Assembly: GCF_022059845.1 (NCBI RefSeq)
Contig: NZ_CP091851.1
Span: 62,001-126,000 of the forward strand
Origin: Terrirubrum flagellatum
GTDB lineage: Bacteria > Pseudomonadota > Alphaproteobacteria > Rhizobiales > Beijerinckiaceae
Length of the DNA stretch: 64,000 nt
Direction of reading: 5' to 3'
The position numbers were made by a program, and so were the translations under genes. Of the stretch, positions 8,045 through 16,336 are shown in pieces (positions within the stretch are counted from its first letter, which is position 1; every line of letters begins with the position of its first letter). The notes below the pieces were generated by a model. That model had not been told where the DNA came from. It ran no database searches and saw only the letters and a program-made list of their open reading frames with translations.

Positions 8045-8626
8045 TCAGAAGAGATATTTGATGATGACGAAGCCGCCGACGATGCTGGCGACGGTCACCG
8101 AAGCGACGAGCGTCAGATTGTCTTCGATGAATTTGCGGATCACGGGGCCGAAGAGATTGAGCACGCCCGCAACGAGAAAGAATCGACCGGCGCGCGTGAT
8201 CGCGGACAGGATCACGAACCAGAAGAAATCATAGCCGGCTACGCCCGAGGCGATCGTGACGAGCTTGAAGGGGATCGGCGTCAGCCCCTTGATCAGGATG
8301 ATGAGCGCGCCCCATTCGCGATAGAGCGCGAGGAAATCGTTCACGCGATCGCCATAGCCATAGAGCTGGATGAGCCAGAGGCCGACGGTTGAATAGGCGA
8401 GCGCGCCGATGGCGTAGCCCAGAATGCCGCCAAGCACGGACGACACCGTGCAGAGGCCGGCGTAGAACCAGGCGCGATCCGGCTTCGCCATCACCATCGG
8501 GACGAGCATCACGTCGGGCGGGATGGGAAAGAACGAGCTTTCGGCAAAGGACACCGCCGCGAGGGCGTGCGGCGCGCGCGGGCTGTTCGCGAGCGACAGC
8601 ACCCAGTCATAGAGGCGACGGAACAT
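8045..8626 (-). CDS. YqaA-family (VTT/DedA-like) membrane protein
   Basis: 193 residues. Pattern of the SNARE-associated/VTT superfamily: FAESSFFPIPPDVMLVPMV near the N-terminus, then GGILGYAIGALAY, then KGLTPIPFKLVTIASG and the Arg of SAITRAGRFF. Such proteins are linked to lipid scrambling or envelope homeostasis (DedA relatives); the exact role of YqaA is not established. Starts MFRRLYDWVL and is followed by dsbB. Confidence 0.87.
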   Translation of the reverse strand: MFRRLYDWVLSLANSPRAPHALAAVSFAESSFFPIPPDVMLVPMVMAKPDRAWFYAGLCTVSSVLGGILGYAIGALAYSTVGLWLIQLYGYGDRVNDFLALYREWGALIILIKGLTPIPFKLVTIASGVAGYDFFWFVILSAITRAGRFFLVAGVLNLFGPVIRKFIEDNLTLVASVTVASIVGGFVIIKYLF

Positions 8627-8771
8627 GCCCGCCGGTTAGTGGCTTGGCCCAGGCCTGTCTACTGCCGGCCTGTCGCAGCCCGATCACGAAACCGCAAAAT
8701 GGCAGGATCGCCCAAAGGGCGGGGGATCAGGCGGCAGAAATGACACGCGCCATGGCGTCGCCCGCGCCCGG

Positions 8772-8800
8772 TTGACCGGGCCCCGCCGGCCATCCTACAG
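8772..8800 (+). promoter_or_regulatory. Probable sigma70 promoter of tRNA-Leu
   Basis: TTGACC (8772-8777), a 17-nt spacer, then CTACAG (8795-8800), ending 9 nt before the tRNA 5' end. The -10 box is weak against consensus but the spacing is ideal. Confidence 0.5.
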
Positions 8801-8809
8801 GGGCGATGG

Positions 8810-8894
8810 GCCCCTGTGGCGGAATTGGTAGACGCGCTCGACTCAAAATCGAGTTCCGCAAGGAGTGCTGGTTCGATCCCGGCCAGGGGCACCA
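8810..8894 (+). tRNA. tRNA-Leu (anticodon CAA)
   Basis: Class II tRNA. Acceptor GCCCCTG (8810-8816) pairs with CAGGGGC (8884-8890), then A and an encoded CCA (8892-8894). D-arm GCGGAATTGGTAGACGC, anticodon stem CTCGA/TCGAG with loop CTCAAAA giving CAA (8844-8846), a short variable arm and T-arm GGTTCGATCCC. A T-run (CCCTTTTTTG) follows directly. It reads UUG codons. Confidence 0.97.
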
Positions 8895-8989
8895 TCCCTT
8901 TTTTGAACTCAATTGCGATCGCGTTGGCGACAGAACTCACACCACCGGGAAAACCAGCATCTACGCGGCAGAGCCATCGGGCGCTGCTG

Positions 8990-9349
8990 ATGCGATCGTT
9001 CGGCGCGATTGCCCTCGGCTGTTGTCTGATCGAGCCGGTCGCCGCCCAGGGGCGGTTGCCGCCGAAGCTTCTGGGTTTCTGGGATAGCGCCGAGCAGCCT
9101 TGCCTCAGTTTCCAAAGCGAAGGACGGCTTATCATCGCGCGCGACAGCCTCGAATATTACGAAACCCTATGCAGGGCGCAGTCCCTTTCTCCGGCGGGAA
9201 AAGACGCCTGGACAGTCCGCGCGCGCTGCACGACCGACGACGGCTCGGCGCGCCAGTCGATCGGCCTTCGCCTGACGGTCGAGGGCAGGTTGACCATACT
9301 TCCGGGCGGAACATCCTATCAGCGCTGCGAGCGACCGCCGCCGCGATAG
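8990..9349 (+). CDS. Small secreted hypothetical protein
   Basis: 119 residues from ATG at 8990. The same frame is open back into the tRNA, but a start there is not credible. The N-terminus MRSFGAIALGCCLIEPVAAQ looks like a cleaved signal peptide (AAQ-G). The mature part contains LLGFWDSAEQPCLSF and four further cysteines near the middle and C-terminus, so periplasmic disulfides are likely. No family recognised. Confidence 0.6.
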   Translation: MRSFGAIALGCCLIEPVAAQGRLPPKLLGFWDSAEQPCLSFQSEGRLIIARDSLEYYETLCRAQSLSPAGKDAWTVRARCTTDDGSARQSIGLRLTVEGRLTILPGGTSYQRCERPPPR

Positions 9350-9523
9350 CTGGCGTGCGATCCGCGTCAGGAATCCAGCACAGGCCTCCGCAGCTGGCCC
9401 TTCATTCTCGCGTCGGTGCGCATGGCGAACAAGGCGTCCATTGCGCTATCATTCGCCGCCTACGGGCTTGAGCGCGCGCCAGGTTGCGCGATGAATGGGC
9501 GCAAGCTGAAGACGGAGTCGAAG

Positions 9524-9973
9524 ATGAGTCGCGTTGTCTATGTCCTGAACGGTCCCAACCTCAATCTGCTGGGGAAGCGGCAGCCGCATATCTATGGCTA
9601 CGAGACGTTGGCTGACGTCGAGGCCGACTGCAGGCGCGTCGCCGCCGATCTCAAGCTCGATATCGTCTTCCATCAGAGCAATCGCGAATATGAGATCATC
9701 GACTGGATTCACGAGGCGCGCGAAACGGCCGACGGCATCGTGATCAATCCGGCCGCCTTCACCCACACGTCGGTCGCGATCCTCGATGCGCTCAATACCT
9801 GCGAGTTTCCGGTGCTGGAGGTGCATATCAGCAATGTGCACAAGCGCGAGGCCTTCCGCCATCATTCCTATGTGTCGCTGCGCGCCGACGGCGTCATCGC
9901 CGGCTTCGGCGTGCAGGGCTACACGCTGGCGCTGCAGCGCGTGGCGAAGCTGATCAACGAGAAAAAGGCTTGA
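9524..9973 (+). CDS. aroQ: Type II 3-dehydroquinate dehydratase
   Basis: 149 residues from ATG at 9524, with GGAG 8 nt upstream; the ORF is open further back without support. Motifs: [19 protein letters not shown] (catalytic Tyr in the lid), [35 protein letters not shown] and [20 protein letters not shown] (catalytic His). It dehydrates 3-dehydroquinate to 3-dehydroshikimate, either in the shikimate pathway or in quinate catabolism; dodecameric cytosolic enzyme. The neighbouring dehydrogenase lies 37 nt downstream. Confidence 0.97.
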   Translation: MSRVVYVLNGPNLNLLGKRQPHIYGYETLADVEADCRRVAADLKLDIVFHQSNREYEIIDWIHEARETADGIVINPAAFTHTSVAILDALNTCEFPVLEVHISNVHKREAFRHHSYVSLRADGVIAGFGVQGYTLALQRVAKLINEKKA

Positions 9974-10010
9974 GCGGTTTCGGCGTGGCAGCGTCAGTTC
10001 GGATTTGTAG

Positions 10011-11045
10011 ATGACACCCGTCAAACTCGCCGTGATCGGCGCCGGCCTCATCGGCAAGCGTCACGCCGAACACGCCGCGGCCGATCCGGCCGCTGATCTC
10101 GTCGCGATCGTCGATCCAACGCCGGCGGGCCGCGAGCTTGCCGCTGTGCTCAGCGCGAAATGGTTCGCGAGCTTCGCGGAGATGATCGCGGTCGATCGTC
10201 CCGAAGGCGTCATCATCGCGACGCCCAACCAGATCCATGTGAAGAACGGGCTCGAAGCGGTCGCGGCCGGAATTCCAGCGATCGTGGAGAAGCCTATCGC
10301 GGATGATGTCGCAGATGGCGCGGGGCTGGTGGAGGCGGCGGAGAAAGCAGGCGCGCCGCTGCTTGTCGGCCATCATCGCCGCTACAATCCGATGATCCAA
10401 AAGGCCAAGGAGATCATCGACTCCGGCCGCCTCGGGCGCGTGCTGACGCTGCACGGCCAGTTCTGGCTGATGAAGCCGGATGATTATTTCGATGTCGGCT
10501 GGCGACGGGAGAAGGGCGCGGGACCGATCCTTCTCAATCTGATCCATGACGTCGATCTCTTCCGCTATCTCTGCGGCGACGTGATCTCCGTGCAGGCGCA
10601 TGAATCGAACGCGGTGCGCGGAAATGCGGTCGAGGAAACAGCCGTCATTCTCCTGCGTTTCGCCAATGGCGTTCTCGGAACCGTCAATGTGTCCGATTCC
10701 GTCGTCGCGCCCTGGAGCTGGGAAATGACGACGGGTGAAAACCCCGCTTATCCCCAGCAGGATCAGTCCTGCTACATGATCGGCGGAACTCACGGCTCGC
10801 TGACGATTCCGCAGCTCGAAGTCTGGTCGAATGCGGGCAAGCGAAGCTGGTGGGAGCCGCTTCAGCGCGAGCGCGTTCCTTTCACGCCTGAAGATCCGTT
10901 AAGGGCGCAGATCAGGCATTTCTGCGACGTCATTCGCAATGGCGCAGAGCCCGTTGTGTCGGGCCGCGAAGGGTTGAACACGCTGAAGGTGATCGAAGCG
11001 GTCAAGGAATCAGCGCGCACGGGAAAGATGATCGAGATCAATTGA
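10011..11045 (+). CDS. Gfo/Idh/MocA-family oxidoreductase
   Basis: 344 residues. Rossmann start KLAVIGAGLIGKRHAEHAAA, the family EKPIADD motif with catalytic Lys (about residue 94), and the substrate-side motifs GHHRRYNPM and GPILLNLIHDVDLFRYL, where the HD pair is typical. NAD(P)-dependent oxidation of a sugar, cyclitol or related polyol. It follows aroQ, which could hint at quinate/shikimate-type substrates, but this is only context. A 62-residue gene follows after 22 nt. Confidence 0.9.
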   Translation: MTPVKLAVIGAGLIGKRHAEHAAADPAADLVAIVDPTPAGRELAAVLSAKWFASFAEMIAVDRPEGVIIATPNQIHVKNGLEAVAAGIPAIVEKPIADDVADGAGLVEAAEKAGAPLLVGHHRRYNPMIQKAKEIIDSGRLGRVLTLHGQFWLMKPDDYFDVGWRREKGAGPILLNLIHDVDLFRYLCGDVISVQAHESNAVRGNAVEETAVILLRFANGVLGTVNVSDSVVAPWSWEMTTGENPAYPQQDQSCYMIGGTHGSLTIPQLEVWSNAGKRSWWEPLQRERVPFTPEDPLRAQIRHFCDVIRNGAEPVVSGREGLNTLKVIEAVKESARTGKMIEIN

Positions 11046-11067
11046 ACTGGCATTGGGGGGAGTGAGT

Positions 11068-11256
11068 ATGCGCAAGCTGATTTTCGCCAATATGGGCTGG
11101 AACACGCTATTCGTCGCACAGGGTTTCAGCGAGATGCTCGGCATTACGCAGGTGCATGAATCATTGCCGCCGCAGTTCAAATGGATCTGGCTGATCGGGC
11201 TCGCCGGCGGAAATCTCGTCATCCATCTCATGATGTTGCGGCGCGCAGCCGATTGA
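11068..11256 (+). CDS. Small membrane-associated hypothetical protein
   Basis: 62 residues from ATG at 11068, preceded by GGGGGGAGTGAGT. Two hydrophobic stretches are visible, NMGWNTLFVAQGFSEMLGI and WIWLIGLAGGNLVIHLMML. Same direction as the dehydrogenase 22 nt upstream, so probably cotranscribed. No family recognised. Confidence 0.6.
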   Translation: MRKLIFANMGWNTLFVAQGFSEMLGITQVHESLPPQFKWIWLIGLAGGNLVIHLMMLRRAAD

Positions 11257-11298
11257 ATGTCGCGGCTGCGACAGCTTCGTTAAGCGCATGCGAACGAA

Positions 11299-11316
11299 AG
11301 CCGCCCGAAGGCGGCT
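11299..11316. terminator. Hairpin between convergent genes
   Basis: AGCCGCC-CGAA-GGCGGCT stem with a tetraloop. On the minus strand it is followed by TTCGTTCG, on the plus strand by CTCGC. Placed between the ends of the 62-residue gene (+) and the PRC-barrel gene (-), so it could serve both weakly. Confidence 0.5.
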
Positions 11317-11355
11317 CTCGCAGGGCGATCGTCATGATTATTGTTTTGATCGCGC

Positions 11356-11934
11356 CTACTTCCCGTATTTGAACGCTGGCGTCGCCTTGAGCTGCTCGGC
11401 CGTCAGATTGACGGTGGCGTGGTCGGGATAGCCGCGGATGGCGGTCGAGGAATCGCTCGACGCTGAACCGCCCGACGGCGTTGAGCGGACGCTGCCTGTC
11501 GTCGCAGGTTCAGAGCTTCCGCCCATCCCCGTCGCGCTTGGCGCTGCTGGCGATGTGGACGACGTCTTGCTCGGAATCGGCGTATCGCTGAATTTCACTT
11601 CGGCGAGCGGAATGGCGACGTCATGTTTGCCCATGCCGAGGAAGCCGCCGACGCTGATCACTACGGCGTTGATCTTGCCGTCCTGATCGAGCAGGAGTTC
11701 GGCGATACTGCCGATTTTGTCGTTGGTGGCGTTGTAGACATCGACGCCCGGCAGCTTCGACGCAAGCCATTGGCCGGAGTTCATCTGGACGGCGTTTGGT
11801 GCCGGCGTTGCGGCCGGGGCGCTCGCCTTCGGCGCCGGGTCCGGCGTCGCCGTGGGTGGAGTCGTCTGCGCAAAGGCGGGGCCGCAGAGAAGCGCGGCCG
11901 CGACGACGGAAGTCGTGAATTTCACGCGGGTCAT
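11356..11934 (-). CDS. Periplasmic PRC-barrel domain protein
   Basis: 192 residues. Signal peptide MTRVKFTTSVVAAALLCGPAF-AQ, then a Pro/Ala/Thr-rich linker to about residue 48, a PRC-barrel (SKLPGVDVYNATNDKIGSIAELLLDQDG..INAVVISVGGFLGMGKHDVAIPLAEV), then a Ser/Thr/Gly-rich linker (about 120-165) and the end YPDHATVNLTAEQLKATPAFKY. This layout is common in Hyphomicrobiales. PRC barrels bind RNA/protein partners or act structurally; exact role unknown. Confidence 0.85.
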   Translation of the reverse strand: MTRVKFTTSVVAAALLCGPAFAQTTPPTATPDPAPKASAPAATPAPNAVQMNSGQWLASKLPGVDVYNATNDKIGSIAELLLDQDGKINAVVISVGGFLGMGKHDVAIPLAEVKFSDTPIPSKTSSTSPAAPSATGMGGSSEPATTGSVRSTPSGGSASSDSSTAIRGYPDHATVNLTAEQLKATPAFKYGK

Positions 11935-12102
11935 GTGTCATTCTCCCAGATCGGGCGCTCATCCCTCAACGGGCGCGCGGCGGTTGATGCGAGCGTAACG
12001 GGGAGATCACGATTTCGTTCCGCTGTTTTGCGGCGCGAAAATTCGCGTGCGGGGCGCGCGAAATCGAATTCAAGCGCGCGCGGAATTTGTCTTTGAGCGC
12101 TG

Positions 12103-12825
12103 TTATTTCTTCGGCAGCATCAAGGACGACATAAGAAGATCAACGACATGGGCGCGTCGTTCCGACACCTGATGCGCCGCGTGCAGATCGCGATCAAGAA
12201 TCACGGACAAAGTAAATATGTTGGAGAAATAGAAATAGCTTGCGCCGGCGATGGAAATCCAGAGCTGCGCGGGATCGACGCCATTGCGGAACACGCCTCC
12301 CTTGGCTCCGCGCGCGAGAATTTCGCCGATCATTCCAATCAGCGGCGAATGCATGTCCTTCACGCGCGCGGAATCCTTGAGATGGCGCGCCTGATGAAGA
12401 TTTTCGCTGTTGAGCAGATTGATGAAGGTGCGGTCGCCGATGAAGGAATCGAAGGTGAAGGAGATCAGCCGGCGCATGGCCTCTTCAGGCGGAGTCGAGG
12501 CGAGATCGAGCCTCTGCTCGGCGGAGCGCGCGCGCTCATAGGCGGCTTCGAGCACCGCAAGCCACAGGCCGCGCTTGCTGCCGAAATAGTGATAGAGCAT
12601 GCGCCTGTTGACGCCGGACCTGTTGGCGATGGCGTCGATGCCGGCGCCGGCGAATCCGCGCGATGAAAATTCGATCGTGGCGGCGGCGAGGATCGAGGCG
12701 CGGGTCCGCTCAGGGTCTCGCGACCTGACGGGCTGCTCAGGCTTGGCTGCCCGCCGGGGCGTGGATTTCGCCTTTGGCGCGCTGCGCGCCGGCTCCGCGG
12801 CCGCTTGCCTCGCCGGCCGCGTCAT
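12103..12825 (-). CDS. TetR-family transcriptional regulator
   Basis: 240 residues. A basic Ala/Pro/Lys/Arg-rich N-terminal extension (about 1-38) precedes the HTH: RASILAAATIEFSSRGFAGAGIDAIANRSGVNRRMLYHYFGSKRGLWLAVLE. The C-terminal ligand domain is all-helical and has FDSFIGDRTFINLLNSENLHQARH. It is the last gene of a seven-gene minus-strand series starting at 19011. Two palindromes with core GTAACCGNNCGGT(T/G)AC at 19054 and 22446 are the likely operators, making this the regulator of both transport operons; that link is inference. Confidence 0.9.
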   Translation of the reverse strand: MTRPARQAAAEPARSAPKAKSTPRRAAKPEQPVRSRDPERTRASILAAATIEFSSRGFAGAGIDAIANRSGVNRRMLYHYFGSKRGLWLAVLEAAYERARSAEQRLDLASTPPEEAMRRLISFTFDSFIGDRTFINLLNSENLHQARHLKDSARVKDMHSPLIGMIGEILARGAKGGVFRNGVDPAQLWISIAGASYFYFSNIFTLSVILDRDLHAAHQVSERRAHVVDLLMSSLMLPKK

Positions 12826-12936
12826 CGCCTGCCCCCGTTCGTAAGATCAGCCACTCGCGCTCCCCGCATCCCCGTCCCCCTCAGCATCTGCCAAAGATCG
12901 GGGAGGAGGAAAAGCGGCGATCGGACTGCACGGGAC

Positions 12937-13845
12937 TTATACGCAGGCCTTGTGGCGCTCGATGCAGACATCCAGCACCTCCGTCATTGGCCGGCGCCAC
13001 CAGTCGAGCTCCGAGAAAATCTCGACTTCGGAAAAGCCGGCATAGCCGACGCCTTCGACCATGGTCCTGATGCGCCTGAGATCGATGACGCCGTCGCCCA
13101 TCATGCCGCGATCGAGCAGGAGGTCGCGCGTCGGCACCAGCCAGTCGCAGACGTGATAGGCGAGCATGCGCTCCCTGCCGGCGCGTGTGATGGCGGCCTC
13201 AAGCCGCGGGTCCCACCAGACATGATAGACGTCGCAAGCGACGCCGAGCCTGCCGCTGCGGGCGGGATCAAGCCGGTCGCAGATATCGAGCGCCTGATCG
13301 AGCGTGTTCACGCAGGCGCGGTCGGCGGCGTACATCGGATGCAGGGGCTCGATCGCGAGCGGCATGTCAGCGCTGCGCGCATATTCGAGCATCGCGCCAA
13401 TGCCGTCCTCGACCATGGCGCGCGCCGCGCCAAGATCCTTCGAGGGCGCGGAGCCTGGCCGCGAATATTGCGGCAGGCCGCCGACCACGAGCACGACGCA
13501 GGGCGCGCCGAACGCCGCGGCCTCGTCGACCGCGCGCCTGTTGTCGTCGCGCGCCTCAGCAAGACGCGCCGCGTCGGCCGGAAACATGCCGCCGCGACAA
13601 TAGCCTGAGAGAACAAGGCCGGCGTCTTTTGCGGCGCGGACGGCGCGCTCAAGCCCGACCGTCTCGACCTGATCGCGCCAGGGCGAGATGGCGCGAATGC
13701 CGGCCTTTGCGCAGGCATTGATGATTTCGATGAGATCACCCTGCTTGCGCACGGTCGCGGTGTTGATCGAGAGCCAGTGATGATCGCGCGAGAAGTCGCG
13801 CAATTTGGCGTTTGCCGCCGCCTGCGGCTGAACGTGACTCGTCAT
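12937..13845 (-). CDS. Sugar phosphate isomerase/epimerase (xylose isomerase-like TIM barrel)
   Basis: 302 residues. AP-endonuclease-2/xylose-isomerase-like fold with the expected metal ligands: Glu in LAIEPLHPMY, Asp in GVACDVYHVWWDP, His in MLAYHVCDW and Glu in GFSEVEIFSE. The family includes ketose 3-epimerases, inosose dehydratase/isomerases and 3-keto-glycoside-acting enzymes. It sits 7 nt after the DUF993 gene in the operon with Gfo and ABC genes, so a role in catabolism of the imported substrate is likely. Confidence 0.88.
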   Translation of the reverse strand: MTSHVQPQAAANAKLRDFSRDHHWLSINTATVRKQGDLIEIINACAKAGIRAISPWRDQVETVGLERAVRAAKDAGLVLSGYCRGGMFPADAARLAEARDDNRRAVDEAAAFGAPCVVLVVGGLPQYSRPGSAPSKDLGAARAMVEDGIGAMLEYARSADMPLAIEPLHPMYAADRACVNTLDQALDICDRLDPARSGRLGVACDVYHVWWDPRLEAAITRAGRERMLAYHVCDWLVPTRDLLLDRGMMGDGVIDLRRIRTMVEGVGYAGFSEVEIFSELDWWRRPMTEVLDVCIERHKACV

Positions 13846-13852
13846 CTATCGT

Positions 13853-15043
13853 TTAGCCTTCGACGCCGCGCACGCTGAGCGCAGCGCGCATGCGCGCGAC
13901 GGCGAGATGCGGATCGCGCAGCAGCCCGGCGCGATCTGCAAGCCTGAAGAGCTCCGCCAGATGTAACGTCGAACGCGCGCTCTCCTGGCCGCCGATCATG
14001 GTGAAATGATCCTGCGCTCCATTGAGATAGGCCATGAAGACCACGCCCGTCTTGTAGAAGCGCGTCGGCGCCTTGAAGATGTGTCGCGACAGGGGAACCG
14101 TCGGCGCGAGAATGTCGTGGAAGCTTTTCTCGTCGCCGGCCGCGAGCTTCACGAGCGCGGCGGACGCCGCCGGCGCGATCGCGTCGAAGATGCCGAGCAG
14201 CGCATCGGAATAGCCCTCGGAGTCGCCGGCGATCAGCTCGGCGTAGTTGAAATCATCGCCGGTATACATGCGCACGCCCTTGGCGAGCCTGCGCCGCATC
14301 ACGATCTCCTTGTCCTTGTCGAGCAGGGAAATCTTGACGCCGTCGACCTTGGCGGCGTGCGCGTTGATGATCGCGACCGCCGTATCCATGGCGACGTCGG
14401 GATTGGACGAACCCCAATAGCCTGCAAGCGCCGGATCGAACATGTCGCCCAGCCAATGGATGATCACCGGTTCGCGCGCCTGCGAGAGAATGCGATCATA
14501 GACTCTCACATAATCGTCGCTGCTCTTTGCGACCTTCGCCAATGCGCGCGAGCACATCAGGATGATGCGGCCGCCAAGGCCCTCGATCGCGGCGAACTGC
14601 TCCTCATAAGCGCGGATGACGTCATCGACCGAACGCGCGGCGTCGAGAGAGAGATGATCGGTGCCGGCGCCGGAAAACACCAGCGCGCCTCCGCGCGCCT
14701 TCGCCGCCGCGGTCGAACGGCGGATCAGATCGAGCGAAGTCGGCCAGTCCAGCCCCATGCCGCGCTGCGCCGTGTCCATCGCTTCGGCGACGCCGAGGCC
14801 GAGGTCCCACAGACGTTCGCGATAGGCGATCGTCCTGTCCCAGTCGATCGCGGCGTCGAGCCAGGGATCGCTCTCGCTCAGCGGATCAGCGACGACGTGT
14901 GCCGCAGAGAAAGCGATGCGATTCATCGGCCCGGCTGCACGATCGGGAAAATCACGCGGCGCCGACAGGCGAAACGTCTCCAGCGAGCGATCGGATCTGG
15001 GAAGGCGGATGGTGAGGCCGACTGGCCTTTCCACGAGGTTCAT
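13853..15043 (-). CDS. DUF993 protein, dihydrodipicolinate-synthase-like TIM barrel
   Basis: 396 residues from ATG at 15043, preceded by GGAAAGGAGAA; a longer ORF to 15181 has no ribosome site. Recognisable features are MGLDWPTSLDLIRRS, GGALVFSGAGTDHLS, EPVIIHWLGDMFDPALAGYWGS, then KVDGVKISLLDKDKE where the Lys of GVKIS lies where DapA-family aldolases carry the Schiff-base Lys, and VRMYTGDDFNYAELIAGD. I recall this family as DUF993, without an established reaction. An aldolase or lyase step on a keto-sugar is a reasonable guess from fold and neighbours. Confidence 0.82.
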   Translation of the reverse strand: MNLVERPVGLTIRLPRSDRSLETFRLSAPRDFPDRAAGPMNRIAFSAAHVVADPLSESDPWLDAAIDWDRTIAYRERLWDLGLGVAEAMDTAQRGMGLDWPTSLDLIRRSTAAAKARGGALVFSGAGTDHLSLDAARSVDDVIRAYEEQFAAIEGLGGRIILMCSRALAKVAKSSDDYVRVYDRILSQAREPVIIHWLGDMFDPALAGYWGSSNPDVAMDTAVAIINAHAAKVDGVKISLLDKDKEIVMRRRLAKGVRMYTGDDFNYAELIAGDSEGYSDALLGIFDAIAPAASAALVKLAAGDEKSFHDILAPTVPLSRHIFKAPTRFYKTGVVFMAYLNGAQDHFTMIGGQESARSTLHLAELFRLADRAGLLRDPHLAVARMRAALSVRGVEG

Positions 15044-15087
15044 GGCGTTCTCCTTTCCGCGCTGCGCGCGAGCGCCGCGCAGTTCAT

Positions 15088-16275
15088 TCACTCCGCCGCC
15101 TGCGGGCGTGCGACAGCGGCGTCGAAGGGCAGCGCGGGCACATCGACCCAGCGACGCTCGCGCCAGCTCTGCAACGCGCATTCGACGAGCTGAACGCCCT
15201 TCGCGCCCTCGCGCAGCGTATATTTGTAAGGCTCATCCTCGACGACATGGCGGATGAACATCTCCCACTGCGCCTTGAAGCCGTTGTCGTAGGTCGCGTT
15301 CTCCGGAACCTGCTGCCAGCCCTCATAGAAATCGATCGTCTGCTTCTGGTCGGGATTCCAGACCGGACGCGGCGTCGCCTGACGCGGCTGCATCATGCAG
15401 TCGGTGAGGCCGGCGACGGCCGAGCCATGGGTGCCGTCGACCTGGAAGGTGACGAGATCGTCGCGATAGACGCGCACGGCCCAGGACATGTTGATATGGG
15501 CGATGACGCCGCCTTCGAGTTCGAACGTCGCATAGGCGGCGTCATCGGCGGTGCCGTCATAGGTCTTGCCGTTCTCATCGACGCGCTTCGGAATATGAGT
15601 CGCGCCCATGCAAGAGACGGACTTCACCTCGCCAAAGAGATTGTCGAGCACGTAGCGCCAGTGGCAGACCATATCGAGGATGATGCCGCCGCCGTCTTCG
15701 CTGCGATAATTCCATGACGGGCGCTGCGGCGGCTGACCCCAATCGCCCTCGAACACCCAGTAGCCGAACTCGCCGCGCACCGAGAACATGCGGCCGAAGA
15801 AACCGGAGTCGCGCAGCATCTTGAGCTTCTGCAGACCGGGCAGGAACAGCTTGTCCTGTACGACGCCGTTCTTGACGCCCTTCTCCTCGGCGAGGCGGCA
15901 GATGCGCATCGCTTCGGAAAGGCCGGTCGCGATCGGCTTCTCGCAATAGATATGCTTGCCGGCCTTGATCGCTTTTTCGAGCAACCCAGGGCGCATCTGC
16001 GTGGTCGCCGCATCGAAGAAGATGTCGTTCGCGGAATCGGAGATGGCCGCATCGAGGTCAGTGGTCCAGCGATCGATGCCGTAGGTCTTGGCCAGTTCAG
16101 CGACCTTCTCGGCGTTGCGGCCGACGAGCACGGGATCGAGTTGCACGCGCGAGCCGTCCGAAATCGGCACGCCGCCCTGGGCGCGGATCGCGACCACGGA
16201 GCGAATGAGATGCTGGTTCATGCCCATGCGGCCGGTGACGCCATTCATCACGACGCCGAGGGTGCGCTTGCTCAT
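15088..16275 (-). CDS. Gfo/Idh/MocA-family oxidoreductase
   Basis: 395 residues from ATG at 16275 (MSKRTLGVVMNGVTGRMGMN), with GAAAGGACTCTC before it. A variant Rossmann glycine motif NGVTGRMG, then FFDAATTQMRP, CEKPIATGLSEAM (catalytic Lys), and GGGIILDMVCHWRYVLDNLFG in place of the common HD motif. It follows the ABC ATPase gene by 61 nt and precedes DUF993 by 44 nt. Likely oxidises the imported substrate with NAD(P). Confidence 0.9.
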   Translation of the reverse strand: MSKRTLGVVMNGVTGRMGMNQHLIRSVVAIRAQGGVPISDGSRVQLDPVLVGRNAEKVAELAKTYGIDRWTTDLDAAISDSANDIFFDAATTQMRPGLLEKAIKAGKHIYCEKPIATGLSEAMRICRLAEEKGVKNGVVQDKLFLPGLQKLKMLRDSGFFGRMFSVRGEFGYWVFEGDWGQPPQRPSWNYRSEDGGGIILDMVCHWRYVLDNLFGEVKSVSCMGATHIPKRVDENGKTYDGTADDAAYATFELEGGVIAHINMSWAVRVYRDDLVTFQVDGTHGSAVAGLTDCMMQPRQATPRPVWNPDQKQTIDFYEGWQQVPENATYDNGFKAQWEMFIRHVVEDEPYKYTLREGAKGVQLVECALQSWRERRWVDVPALPFDAAVARPQAAE

Positions 16276-16336
16276 GAGAGAGTCCTTTCTTGCAACGCAG
16301 AAATCACGGGAGTTTCGAGGAAGTCTGGCGCGCGCA

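Noticed and set aside
8816-9349. 177-residue ORF starting within tRNA-Leu
   Set aside because: The start lies inside the tRNA; a signal peptide begins at ATG 8990 in the same frame.
14006-15193. 395-residue ORF opposite DUF993
   Set aside because: Antisense shadow; DUF993 frame has recognisable conserved motifs and a good ribosome site.
15084-15326. 80-residue ORF inside the Gfo gene
   Set aside because: Different-frame shadow of a well-supported dehydrogenase.
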